Of a stretch of 64,000 nucleotides of DNA, positions 47,423-59,500 are shown in pieces. A model generated the notes under the pieces. The model ran no database searches. It was not told where the DNA came from and worked only from the letters and a program-made list of their open reading frames with translations. Position numbers and translations under genes: made by a program. Positions within the stretch are counted from its first letter, which is position 1, and every line of letters begins with the position of its first letter. This DNA comes from Scatophagus argus (Eukaryota > Chordata > Actinopteri > Scatophagidae). The stretch is taken from positions 12,241,950-12,305,949 of the forward strand of contig NC_058502.1 in NCBI RefSeq assembly GCF_020382885.2, read 5' to 3'.

Positions 47423-50400
47423 ATGGGAGGCTGTGTGGGGAGGAGCAGGATGGATGGACAAGGGAGCGCCCGGAGCTCTACAAGGAGCAAAAAACGAGGA
47501 GGTAAGAAGCTGGAAAACATTGGTCCATTCAGTATGTATACTAGCCTGGATGTTTTTGTAGAAACACTGCTACACAACAGCTTAAAGCATCAGACTTGAT
47601 GATGTCCTTAAAGCAGAAACTGGACATTTTGTTTTTGCATGCTGTTACAAGTGAAATGAAGAGGGGTGAGAATGTATCAGCCACATAATTATATCAGGAC
47701 ATACTGGAGGAGAGTGCAAAAACATATACATGCATATATAACACCTGCAAGATAAAATCTTAACATTTCATGCATGTATGATAACATGCAGGTTGGCGCG
47801 CAAGATTCCCAGCTACGGTCTTGTTGCATGAACGTCTCTCTCAGTCTGACAGCTTACTGTCTCAGGCGTCAAGGCTTAGTCATGGGTGTAATCTGTGCTG
47901 AGGACCTGCTCTGATAGGACAGTGTTTTATATAAACACCGGTCAGTCCATTCCCTGTGAAAGAAGAAGCTGTGCGCTCAGCTGGATTGTCATCCATTATG
48001 TATTGAGCAGCAGCTGGGGTCTGCAAAGAGAGTTCTCATATCAAAGTTTGACCTACTTCGTGCGTGATTTGCCTCATGTCGACCTGCTGCAAAACAGATT
48101 TACATACAGAGAGAGAGAGAGATCATTTACATGCAAGACAGACATGACCTCTCAGATCATGTAGACTAAAACCTTCTAACTCTTGAGGTGCAAACACAGA
48201 AGGCTTCTCCAGTAAACTGACTGACTGTTAGTTGTGGAAATACAGCATCTGAGAGATTGTATTTATTCATGTAATTAGCTGAGCTTTTGTGAAAATAAAC
48301 ATTCTCCCGTTGAAGGCAGTTCACAGAAGTACGATAGTTTCTCCTTCAAACCGGGGTTTATTGTCTGTTAATAGGTTTAGCACGTTGCCTTTGGGTATTT
48401 CTGTCCTCTCTCTAAATAGAGCTGATAGGATTAGGCCTCTAAAGAAGCGACCTCCCGGCTGGGACACTCAACATGCTCTCCTCATAAACTGAACGTCTTT
48501 CCATTCACGGCTCCTGTAGTATTTTGGGGTTGTGAAGTGTTTGTGATTAGAAGGGATGTAAGTGAAGGGAATGTGGTCACTTTTAAGCAACTGGGGAAAT
48601 GTCACGACGGTTCACTGAGCTCTGAACCTGAGTGTGCACATCGTGGCAAACAAGACCTGGTGGCTGTCTTGTCAGTTGTTGGACACAGCAACAGCTGTTC
48701 TCTTCCTCGGGGTTGGTGTCTGTAGCTAATTAATGTGGACTTTACACTGACTGACATCAAACCTTAGGCAACGAACAGCTATGGGAGTACCAAACTCAAG
48801 GGAATACAACTACTATCATGCTCCAAACACGACCTTTAGGATTCTGCTGAAAAGTAAGTATGGATTTTTGAGTAGGTTGAAAGAAATTCCTCCATGCTTT
48901 CTGCCACGTTTGTGTGGCTCACTGCATTGTACTCAGAGAAATTGTGTGAGCTGAACTCAAGATTGTCTGTGCTGTTGTTCTTGTGTTAAGGTTTTTAGTT
49001 TTTCTTGTGCATTTGTGTAGCGATGTTTACTGGAAGATTAAATAGAATACCTGATGAGCAATGAGATGGAAAATGGCTAAAAATGCATAACAATGCAACT
49101 GACCACATCCGTCGTGCTGCCTTTTGCTGGGATCAGTGCATTTATGGGGAAGAACACTGATACCAGAAAGGGTTTTGTGCTGTTTATATGCCCTACTGAA
49201 CACTGAAATATTACAATTAGCCACAACTACTATGAGTAGTAGTTACTGAGAGATCATACAGCAATGATCATCGCCCAACAATACCTCTTTTGTGAAAATA
49301 TAAACTAAATCTAAATCAGTAGGCAGTTTTTCCATCTGTTGGTGATGTTTAAGCTCGAAGGGGAACAAAACTGGATCCACTGACTTCATTTGAAATTGCT
49401 CAGCTCGGATTCCAGGTATCTGCTGTAGTCTTACAGCTGATGACACGCTGTCTAAGCGGATCTTCTGTGTACACTCAACCCACTGTACACAAACAGTCAG
49501 GCTCACTGACTTACTAAAGTAGTGAGGTGGAAAAAAACATTCTTTATATAATGCAGGTTGTCATCACTGATTGCATCCGCCTCATTCTAGTATACACGGA
49601 TCAAACCAAAAAAGTACCTACAGTAATGTTAAGTTAGCACATGTACAACCAGGACAAACTTTTATCACACATTTAGCTCAGTGTGTGTTGTGTGCTGCCA
49701 TCTGTTCTTACAAACCTCATGACTTAAAAAATGTCCCATGAACCCTCAAGCCCAATTTAGTTAACAGATGTACAATTTGTTGTTGAATCATTCACGTTTC
49801 AGAAATGTTATCATGTGATAGTTAATTTGTAGAAGCTTTGTGTTTATTTTACCATGCGCTTGCAGTTTTAGACTTGTTTTAGTCCCTGAGTGTTTTTGCT
49901 GGCTTTCGCAGGCCAGAAAGTGCTTGTCTCTCCGACCAATGCCTTATGGGATCGGAGCAGATAAATCCTGTTATGTGGAACCTGATTACTGCCTATAATC
50001 CACTGGTGTGCGCTCGTGTCTGCATATATTGGTGCATATCAGGGCGCATGTATGTGTTACTAGCCACTGCAATAATCCACAACACTATAAATAATCACTT
50101 TGATTTTCCTTCCTCTGTGTATCAAATTGATTTTCTTGGTATGCTGGTACAGTAGGTATATATACCAGATAAATACAGCATAAAATTACCCTGGAGAAGT
50201 GCTGTTGGAGAGCATTTGCTTGCATGGCAGTAATTGCTTTTACTTCTACACAGCAAATGAAACTGTGTTAAATATCACAGATGCAAGGAAGTGTACACAT
50301 TGTGAATCTTCAAAGGTTGTTCTTACCAATTTCCTTCTGTGTGGTAGTTCTAAGTTGAGCCTTTTGGTCCTTGTCTGAACCCCTCTGACCTGTGTAATGA

Positions 50401-52275
50401 ACAAGTGCACATCAAAGAGTAAAAATTGCCTTTTAATCTTTCATCTTATATTGGGAAATGATTGTTCTTCTCGTTACAGTCAGTCATGATACCCTAATGT
50501 CTGTTCAAAGAGGTATATAGTTTAAAACAAATTGTTTTCTGGGATTTATTTTGTCAGAAATGATTGCTCTGCTTACAGCAGTCTTTTAGTGACACATTTG
50601 AATTACCCCAAAATATTCCTTATTCATTGTGTCATACTTCTTGGAAATGGTAAAGAGCTGAATCATTTGTAGTTGTGACCTGAGCCAACTACACACTAAT
50701 CTGGTTTCTCAGACCTTCACTACCAGATCCTTAGTTTAACTATCCTACAAACCCTTTTAGCTGTGGCCATTATGCCATTAGGATAAATTAACTGCACACA
50801 GTTACTACAAAGTAGTTTCTGGCACCTTTTAAAACCTTGTTTGCATGACTGAATGCGTGACACTATCAATGACAGAACGCAGCTCTGATTATATTGGTTC
50901 ACCTCTGATATATCAAATGAAAGTCATCCTTATTTTTTCTTTCAGGACGCAATGAGCCCCTCAAAAAGGAGCGTCCAAAGTGGAAGAGTGAGTACCCGAT
51001 GACCGAGGGCCAGCTGAGGAGTAAAAGGGATGAGTTTTGGGATACGGCTCCAGCCTTTGATGGGCGCAAGGAAATCTGGGATGCACTCAGAGCAGCAGCC
51101 CTGGCTGCAGAATGCAATGACCTGGAGCTAGCACAGGCCATAGTGGATGGAGCCTGCATTACTCTGCCTCATGGTATGAAACCACCCATATGCACATGAA
51201 CACACGCCATCTCTCAGATATAGAAATGTGCTTCATACAGGTACTGTCTGTAAGCTGTAAGCCGTCCTGGAACTTCCAGCATAACCCACTGTAATAATTC
51301 TCAAAATGTCAAAGGACAGTGTGTAGAATCCCATGCATCAGTTGTTCAGAGATTACTGCTGTAATAGTTACATAATAGTGGCAGTGCTACGTGACCGCTG
51401 TGAATGGATTGGTGCACAGAAGGCCATGACAGAGAAAGAAAGAAGTGGAAGAACAGTCTGTTCATGCATATTTTGCTTTAAAAATATTTGACTAATTCAA
51501 GGACTCTTGAATTAGTTGTTTACTGTTGCTGTAAATATGATGGCCTCATACTTCCCCTGATTTACCGACACTGGTGTGGAGTAGAGAAGGGCTTTACGTA
51601 TCAGGCTTGAAGTTAGTTGCTATTACTGTTAGAAGGATTTTGGCAAACTGTCGTTTATGTAGGTCATTTCTCACTTTGCAGGCTCTTTGACTGAGAGCTA
51701 TGACGAATTGGGCAACCGCTACCAGCTCCCTGCCTACACTTTAGCGCCGCCTGTCAACCTCATCACCGAAACATCCAGCGAGAGCAAGGTTTCTGAATCC
51801 ACTCAAAAACAAGCTCAGCCCCCTCCGTGCAGGCAAGAGTTCCAGCTGCGGGTGCGATTGTCAACAGGTAAGACATGCCCAGTGCGGCGTATATAATATG
51901 ACATTTCAGTTTAAAGAACTACATGTTATTCACATACACATTTCATCGCATCCTGTCTCATCTAGGCTTGAGATTGATGTATAATTCATAGCTTTTCAGT
52001 GTCTCGCAGCGCAGCTTAGAAATCTGTGTCAACTCTATTTGTGCTTTGTGGTTTTCTTAGGAAAGGATGTGCGTCTGACAGCCAGCATGGCGGACTCTAT
52101 TGCTGAGCTCAAGAAACAATTGCAAGAACAGGAAGAAATTGATGTGTCCCGCCAGAGGTGGTTCTTTTCCGGGAAGCTCCTGACCGACAAGACTCGTCTG
52201 CAAGATGCTAAGATCCAGAAGGACTTCGTCGTCCAAGTGATTGTCAATATGAACGCTCCAGTCATAGCTGACTGA
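47423..52275 (+). CDS. ubtd1: ubiquitin domain-containing protein 1
   Basis: Four coding exons: 47423-47501, 50946-51173, 51682-51867, 52061-52275. They join to 235 residues (human 227). The N-terminus MGGCVGRSR matches human MGNCVGRQR and has the Gly2/Cys4 pattern of lipid-anchored proteins. The central region carries [20 protein letters not shown] and [13 protein letters not shown], which form the UBTD helical domain that binds UBE2D E2 enzymes. The C-terminal ubiquitin-like fold (about 155-228) shows [13 protein letters not shown] and [24 protein letters not shown]1 regulates E2/E3 activity on p53/MDM2 and YAP. Intron 1 is 3.4 kb and contains a possible alternative first exon at 48781-48853. 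In human MMS19 lies between ZDHHC16 and UBTD1; it is absent here. Confidence 0.95.
48781..48853 (+). CDS. candidate alternative first coding exon of ubtd1
   Basis: An ATG in a CAGCTATGG context opens 24 codons ([16 protein letters not shown] and onward) that end at a strong AAAA|GTAAGTA donor. The phase left over is 1, exactly what ubtd1 exon 2 needs, giving a join [16 protein letters not shown]. The new N-terminus starts Met-Gly but lacks the nearby cysteine of the main form. A match of phase alone has a one-in-three chance. No known mammalian counterpart comes to mind. Confidence 0.3.
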
Positions 52276-52813
52276 CAAGTGAGACAGAGGGCCATGAAGT
52301 GAAGGATGTGCCAGAGAGGCGTGCAGGGATAGGAGTAGGGCTTGGAATCATTTTCCAGTTGGTATTGCGGTGGAATTTTGTGTACATTTTTATATAAGAT
52401 ATTATTGCTTTTGTATGGCTCCTTTTTGTATTTTTTCCTTTTTCCAAATGAAGTAAGAATATTGAAAAGCACTGAAACACTTTAGATTAAAAGTACTCCT
52501 CAGATGCACATCCCAGTGTCAGTCTGTCTGTCTGTTTCAACTCACTGCTCTGTTGTTTACATGGGTCCCCTTCCTCCTCGTCATGTGTGTTACTTGTGCT
52601 TGTTGATAAATATGGTTCAAAAGGGAATCCAGATAAGGAAAATCCTTTCTCTCTTTCTTCTTTTATAAGGATTTCTGTCATGTGATTTGAGAAGTAGGGT
52701 ACAGATGACAGAAACCTGTAGGGAAAAGAAATGTAAATATCCATTTCCATATGTGTTGTTTGGTCATGTAACTATGTGCACACTACATTTTCAATTCACA
52801 GCTGTATAGTCAT

Positions 52814-52819
52814 AATAAA
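52814..52819 (+). terminator. ubtd1: ubtd1 polyadenylation signal
   Basis: AATAAA lies 539 bases past the stop and is the first such hexamer in the 3' UTR. Another follows at about 52954. Confidence 0.6.
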
Positions 52820-53559
52820 GACATGGAATGTAAAGAAGGCATCTTTATTAAAGGTAATAAGAGTTGATCCGACTGTTTTTTATTTCATCACTCCAATCAA
52901 GATACTGTAGTCTTCTGTACAATACGATACTCACTGTACTTGAATAACTTATCAATAAATATTGTCAATTTAAAGTCATTCTCTGCTATGCCGTCTCTTT
53001 ATCACCACAAGTCTCCATAGAAATGTTCTAAAGGTTAAAACTTATCCTTAGCAATGGTTCTCAACAAGGTGTTACACCAAATTGGAAAATGGGGAATCAG
53101 CGTCGTAAAGGCCCATACAGTGTACAAATCATGATGAACAAATGGAAACAAATGGTTGATGGAAATGTCCTACATTATATTTCTTAAATTAAATCAGAAT
53201 CAAGGTCCATTTATTAGCTTTTTGATGCTTTTAATAATGCAAAGTCCAGCGTTTGGAAACGTGTTTTAACGAAACAATTCATATTCAAGGTTCATTTGTT
53301 TTTTTCAATGCTTTCAAACGCATCTCAGGCCTACAGCAGCTTACTGGTTGTTCAGCTCAGTTAAGCTCTTTGGCTTTGGTGGGTGTTTTTTGCGTTGTTT
53401 AATATTGTTTAATATTGAATGGCGCCACCCACTGGTAAAATAACGTCAAAACGCGGCCAAACACGTGAACTCACCAGTGACGTGATTTAGTGTGCGACAG
53501 AGCGATCTGGAGCAGCTCAACAGATAGTTGGGTTAACGTGATTATTTTGAACCCCGAAA
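52820..53559. promoter_or_regulatory. rrp12: intergenic region and rrp12 promoter
   Basis: The first 550 bases show no feature beyond A/T-rich DNA. From about 53420 the region holds a CTCF-like motif (53421-53435, minus), a CACGTG E-box (53462-53467) and a TGACGTGA CRE-like word (53477-53484) within 100 bases of the rrp12 start codon. The E-box fits MYC control, which is usual for ribosome-biogenesis genes. Confidence 0.5.
53421..53435 (-). promoter_or_regulatory. CTCF-like motif upstream of rrp12
   Basis: Read on the minus strand, CCAGTGGGTGGCGCC fits the core consensus CCASYAGRKGGCRSY at 14 of 15 positions. It sits about 125 bases before the rrp12 start codon. Confidence 0.5.
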
Positions 53560-56500
53560 ATGGTCAAATCGGGGAAACTTCGATCTGGGACAGGGTCGAA
53601 GCTCAAACGGTGGAAGAAAGGACACAGTAGCGATTCAAACCCGCAGACGAGTCGTTTTCGGCAGGCAGCTAAAAGCCGCTTCTTCAGCCGACCCACTGGT
53701 AAGCCTCCCATCACACGTGGGTCTGTGGCTAGTGCTAACCTGAGCTAGCGTTAGCCATTTAACTTATAACAGCTCAAGCTAACTTGTTAAATGTTTGTCA
53801 GCAACCCCCATGAAGTTGTCAGCGGAAAATATAACTTCACATCTGTCTGTTATTTTTCCATTTGGTCCGCTCAAAAATCTCTTAAGTCAGATTAGTCTTC
53901 GATCGATTTGAAATGACAACAACTGCGGTGTGTTTGTGGCTGTGTGGGCCAAAGACTGACGTTGTTTAATTTTGTCCTCATGTTAAGATTAACGGTATGT
54001 TATTTCTGTTGTCATCCAGGTCACACCCTGACATAGATGGAGCTGACGAGAATCATATAAAGAGTTTTAAAACTCAGACGCCATAAAGATGTATTTCATT
54101 TTGTTCTGTTGGCTCTGCACATTAGTGTAATAAATGTTTTTATGATTACTCTGAAGTTAAAGTTGGGAACTGCAGCTGTAATTTGTTTTGTCTTTTGCAC
54201 ATTTGATTAACTGTGCAGTAATTGTTTTCTCAGTTATGCCAGAAATAATAATAGGTAGAAATTATAGTATTTCTGTCACATTTAATATTTGGTTTCAAAC
54301 CAGTTTCAGATAACGAATGCTTTAAGTGTATTATCCATAGACCTCATCAGGTTTGCAGTCTCCCTTGTTTCAGGGGGTTTTTGGATTCTGTCTGGTCCTC
54401 AGCAGATAAAACATGCTTAGTGGGATCAAGGTTTTTATGCAGACCCAAAAACATTTTGCTTACTTTGGCTACATGTTTAGGATTGTTGTTCATCTGCATA
54501 GTCTCAGATGTTGGAGGATAAATATGAAACGTTGTTCACCCAGCATGGATGCGAACGTCAAGTTTTTAAAGCTCCAATTGCTTCTGGTCACAGTGTGCTG
54601 AAGCACTCAGCCAAAACAACAGTGAAAAATCTCTGTCGAGATACTTAAAGGCAGCATTGTGCTTGCCTCACCCTGCTAGTCTTTTATGTATCCCTGTTTA
54701 TGCCAGGGCTGATGTGGAAACCCTGTCATGCTTTCGGATGACTTCCATTTGCCATATGACCACCTCGGTGTAATGCAATGGTGTTTTTTTTTTTTTTGTT
54801 ATTTTCCCCTCCTACAGGAAAAAGTGACCTCACAGTTGATGCTCTTAAGCTGCACAATGACCTACAGGCAGGTCCTCTGGAGCTCAGTGCAGGCAGCCGT
54901 AAGGACACCTGCATGGAAGAGGAGCCAGATGAGGCGTTTTCAGAAAGGACCTCGGGTACCTTCCTCAGCGGCCTGTCGGATTGCTCCAATCTTACTTTCA
55001 GAAAGGTGCAACGCTACTGGGAGTCCAACTCAGCTGCTCACAAAGAGGTAGGCATTACACTCGAAGTAGATAGATTATTTATTCACAACACTCAATAAAT
55101 AAACAGCTTCATATGGCTAATTTGTGCTGTTTACTTTGAGGACCTCTTGTTTAAATGTAATCGATATGCTCTTCTGTATCAAGATTGAAGCTGAATAATT
55201 GAGGGCAGTGCAAAAAAGTTATTAATGACAGTTGATGCAAGGATGCAAAAACTATTAATGAATACATAGTTGTAAATTTAAGACGCTGGATTTCCTGCAG
55301 ATGTAACATTGTCATCCAATGTGCCTCACAGATCTGCGCAGTGTTGGCAGCTGTTACCGAGGTGATCCGTGGTCAGGGGGGCAAGGAGACTGAAACAGAG
55401 TACTTTGCTGCTTTGGTGAGGGCTTTTTTTTAAAAATATATATGAAAAGTGATGAGGAGCGTAGTTGTTGTGTCTGAAATTGAGGCATGTCTGTGCTTTT
55501 TGTAGATGACCACCCTGGAGGTTGTGGATTCAGCAGAGTCCCAGGCTGCAGTGGCGTACCTCCTCAATCTTGTCATGAAACGGTTGGACTTGAACAGCTT
55601 TTTTTTTTTTCTTCCCCAAAATCAAACTGCAAGGCATGTTGGGTCTCATTGAGTATGACTGGAAATGTTTCTCATCTTATTGGTGTATTATGTTTCCCTA
55701 GGGTTCCTGCTCCAGTGCTTAAGTCTAAGTTCTCCGACACCACCAAAGCTTTGATGGATGTCATGTCCAAACAGGCAACATCTGACACTGCCTCAGCTCT
55801 TCGATGGGTGAGTAGATTTCTCTCTTTAAGTTAAGTCCGTTCGCTTGGTTATTGCTAATTTTTGAAGACTGCAGCCAAGACAAATTTTCTTACTTTTGGC
55901 ACCTGTAGGTCCTGTCTTGCCTGGCCACTTTGTTGAGGAAGCAGGATGCATCTGTGTGGACTTACCCGTCTACTCTTCAGACTTATCATGGCCTTCTCAG
56001 CTTCACAGTGCACAGCAAGCCTAAGGTTTGTCTCACCAGACTGCTATTGACTGCCTCAGAAGTAATTACATGTTGAACACAACATCTAATGAGTTGTTAC
56101 GAGTTTGTAAGATTTTCTTTTTATGTCCACCTTTTCCTCTCAGGTCCGCAAAGCAGCACAGCAAGGTGTTTGTGCCATTCTCAGAGGTAGTGACTTCCTG
56201 TTTACAGATAATGCACCAACCCATCACCCTGCTGCGGTGACCACAGCCAAGTACTGCATGAAAGAAATGGAGCAGGCAGGAGGTAAGATAATGCAGCCAC
56301 TGATATTCAGTCATGTTGCTCTGATACAAACTTCTTGTTCTTCCTGTGAAGAAGGTAAGTTTGTCCAGCAAGTTTATGTGTATTCTTTTCCCTCAGGCAG
56401 CAAAGAGGACACCACCACACTTCATGTGCTGGGTCTCCTAAAGGAGTTGATGGGGACGTTTCCTCTGGGAGCTGTCAAGTCCTGTTGTGAGACTCTGCTG

Positions 56501-59500
56501 CGAGTGATGACACTCAGCCATGTGGTGAGAAGACAAAAACATCCATAAGTGCAGCCAGATAATCTTTGTTCATCTCTGTGGATACTCGGATCCAGTTTCT
56601 AACATGGCCGCTGTGTTTCTGGCTGTAGCTGGTGACGGCAAGCGCCATGCAGGCTTTTCACAGGCTGTTCAGCGGGAAGCCGAACGCTTCCACCCTCTCA
56701 CCAGAACTCAACGCACAGATCATCACGGTGAGAGTATATAATCACACAACGGGCCTCAGTCATAAATCGGAAATCTGGTGTGAAATCTAAAAGCTAATTC
56801 TTATCCTCAGGCTCTCTACGACTACCTGCCCAGTGAAAATGATCTGCAGCCACTGCTGGCTTGGCTCGCTGTCATGGAGAAAGCGCACATTCACTTGGCA
56901 GGGTAACGAACTGTGTTTTCTTAGCATAACGAATATTTTCTTGAGATCATATCGATCGTGTGTTGTATAGCTAGTTTAGTCAGCAGCCTGCATGTCTCTG
57001 TGTAGTTTACAGAGTTCCCTGAGTTTGGGTCACCTCCCTCGCCTGTTCTCTGCCGCCATGTCCTGCCTGTTGTCTCCTCACACACAGGTGGTTTCTGCAG
57101 CCACTACTACACTAAAGGTAAACACAATATCTTGTTGATAAAGATGTTTTTGTTTGTCATGTCATATTTCCAGATTCCAACTGGATCTTTAAAGGTGCAT
57201 GCTGGGCATAAAAGTTAGTAAATTAGTAAATCCTCCTGACTTGATAAAGAAATTTTGCAAGACCATTCACTTACTCATATGCAGAGCCCTAACTGATTAT
57301 TTATTTATGTTATCTGTTTTAGACTTTGTTGACTGAATGTGTAGCCCCTTGTATGGAGGAAATGGGTACGATCTCTGCCACAGCCTCAGCAGGGAACCCC
57401 TCCTATGTCTGCAAAATGTTTCGGTAAGTTCCCTAACTTCTTTTTTTTTTCTGTTACCAGGCCAGCATTTGTCTTTTCCTCCTTTTTGTTTTTAGAGACT
57501 CATCCTGGAATGTGGGTCTGTCTGTGTGTAAATCTCAGTATTGTAGAAGAAGGACTGTCGTATCGCTTCCATGCCTCCTGGCCATTTGTGCTGCAGATCC
57601 TGGGCTGCTTCTATCGAGTTGCAGGGAAACAAGCTCACTCCATCATGACCAAGGTACAGATGCAAAACTTTGTCGAATACTCTGTGATTAAAGAAAGAGG
57701 ACAATTTGCCTGAGTCTTGGTGTTGTGTCCTGGACAGTCCCTACAGTCTCTGGCAGACCTGCGCTCCACTCCTCATTTCCCATTCAGCGGTGAGTTGGAT
57801 CTGGCCTTTGGAGGAGCTGTAGAGAGCATGGGGCCAGAAGTTGTGCTTGGTGCTGTGCCTCTCAACATCACCGGCTATGAGTAAGTGCACACAATATGGA
57901 CACAAAACACTGAGGAGTGAAATTATATCTTGTAATTATAGCGGTTTAGCTGACTGCATTTTTTTTTTTCCCTCACCAGTGATGACTTGGAGTTCCCACG
58001 CAGCTGGCTGGTCCCGGTAATACGGGATCATGTGAAGAACACTCACCTCGGTTTCTTCACTCGTTATTTCCTCCCTCTGGCCACTACACTCAAGCAGAGG
58101 GGTAAGTGTGTGACGCTCCACTTGAAGGGGTTGGATGGCTGATTATTTTGTTTTTAAATGTGTTTTAACTGATGAGTCTGCTCTTGTGTTGTAGCTGATG
58201 AGTTGGAGCAAGCAGGACAGAAACTTGAGGCCAAAGTCTACCAGATATTACAGCTACAGGTAGTTTGACATGAACGTAACACAGGTGTATTCAGAGTAAA
58301 AGAGTTCCAGTGAATGAGTGGTTTAGAAGTTTATTTTGTACTTTCCCTTCAGATTTGGACCATGCTACCTGGCTTCTGTACTTGTCCTGTGGACCTTCTG
58401 GCATCTTTCAAAGGCATCGCCCGTGTACTTGGTATGGCTATTAACGAACGTCCAGACCTGAGACTGACGGTGTGCCAGGCTCTACGCACGATCATCAACA
58501 AGGGCTGCTCCACCGGTAGGAAGACACAAATGCTCACAGAGAGAGACAACACCTAAAAACCACTCCAATGTCTTACTCTTGAATCACATTATTCTGAAAC
58601 TCTGCTATTTCCGTCTTTATGCGTGTAGAGGAAGAAAAGGCAGAATTGGGCCGCTTCTCCAAGAACTTCCTGCCCATCTTTTTCAACGTGTACAGCCAGC
58701 AGCCTGCAGCTGGAGAGTCCGGCACATACAGGATGGCTGTACTAGACACCATAAAGGTCTACTTAACTGTCACTGAGACACAGGTGAGTAGAGTTTGCTC
58801 GCATTCTGCTGCACAATGTTGTCCGTTCAAAGGCTGGACGTGCATTAGAAAGGAACACTTTAAATCTTGTTTCAGAACTGCTCATTTTTCATTGGCTGTC
58901 TGGTCCTATCATTGATCATGTTCCTTGTGCTTGTTAATCAATAATTAAAATGATCATCTTCAGATGGTCTGCACGTTCCTGCAAAAAGCCATAGAAAGAC
59001 TGAGCAGCACGGACACGACTGAGTTCACACGGTAGGACCTGAATATGGATATTTCTGTACAGCTATGTCAGCCTTAGGGTAGATATCAGTATATTCACTT
59101 CGACTTCTTCTAAATCTCAGGCTGGCAATGATGGACCTTGTGGTTGCCATGGCTCCCTTTGTAGATGAGGCCTCCATGACTAAAACCTTTGAGCTCATTA
59201 GGCCATATTTGGAGGTAAGGGTAAACACAGTGGGCTTTTTAATTCAAAGCTAACAAAGTCAAGAATATTTCTTGTTAAGTTCATGTCTGTTGTTTTCAGA
59301 CCAAAGAGCCCGGCATGCAGAAGAAGGCTTATCGCGTGCTGGAGGAGATGTGTGGAGGAGAGAGGGATGAGTGTAGGTCGTTTGTGGTGGCAAATCTCGA
59401 TACGCTCAAAGTCGTCCTGCTCGAGACTCTGAAAAACGCCTCTTCGCCAGCAAAGAGGGTGAGACGGTCGTGTAGAGAGAAATATATAAAAGAAATGTGA

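Noticed and set aside
51290-51330. GTCAAAGGACAGTGTGTAGA as an end of the percomorph repeat seen at 6515-6871
   Set aside because: The similarity stops after about 25 bases and no body or second end follows.
55445-55495. Possible box C/D snoRNA in rrp12 intron 3 (TGATGA then CTGA)
   Set aside because: The boxes are only about 25 bases apart and no second box D or terminal stem was found.
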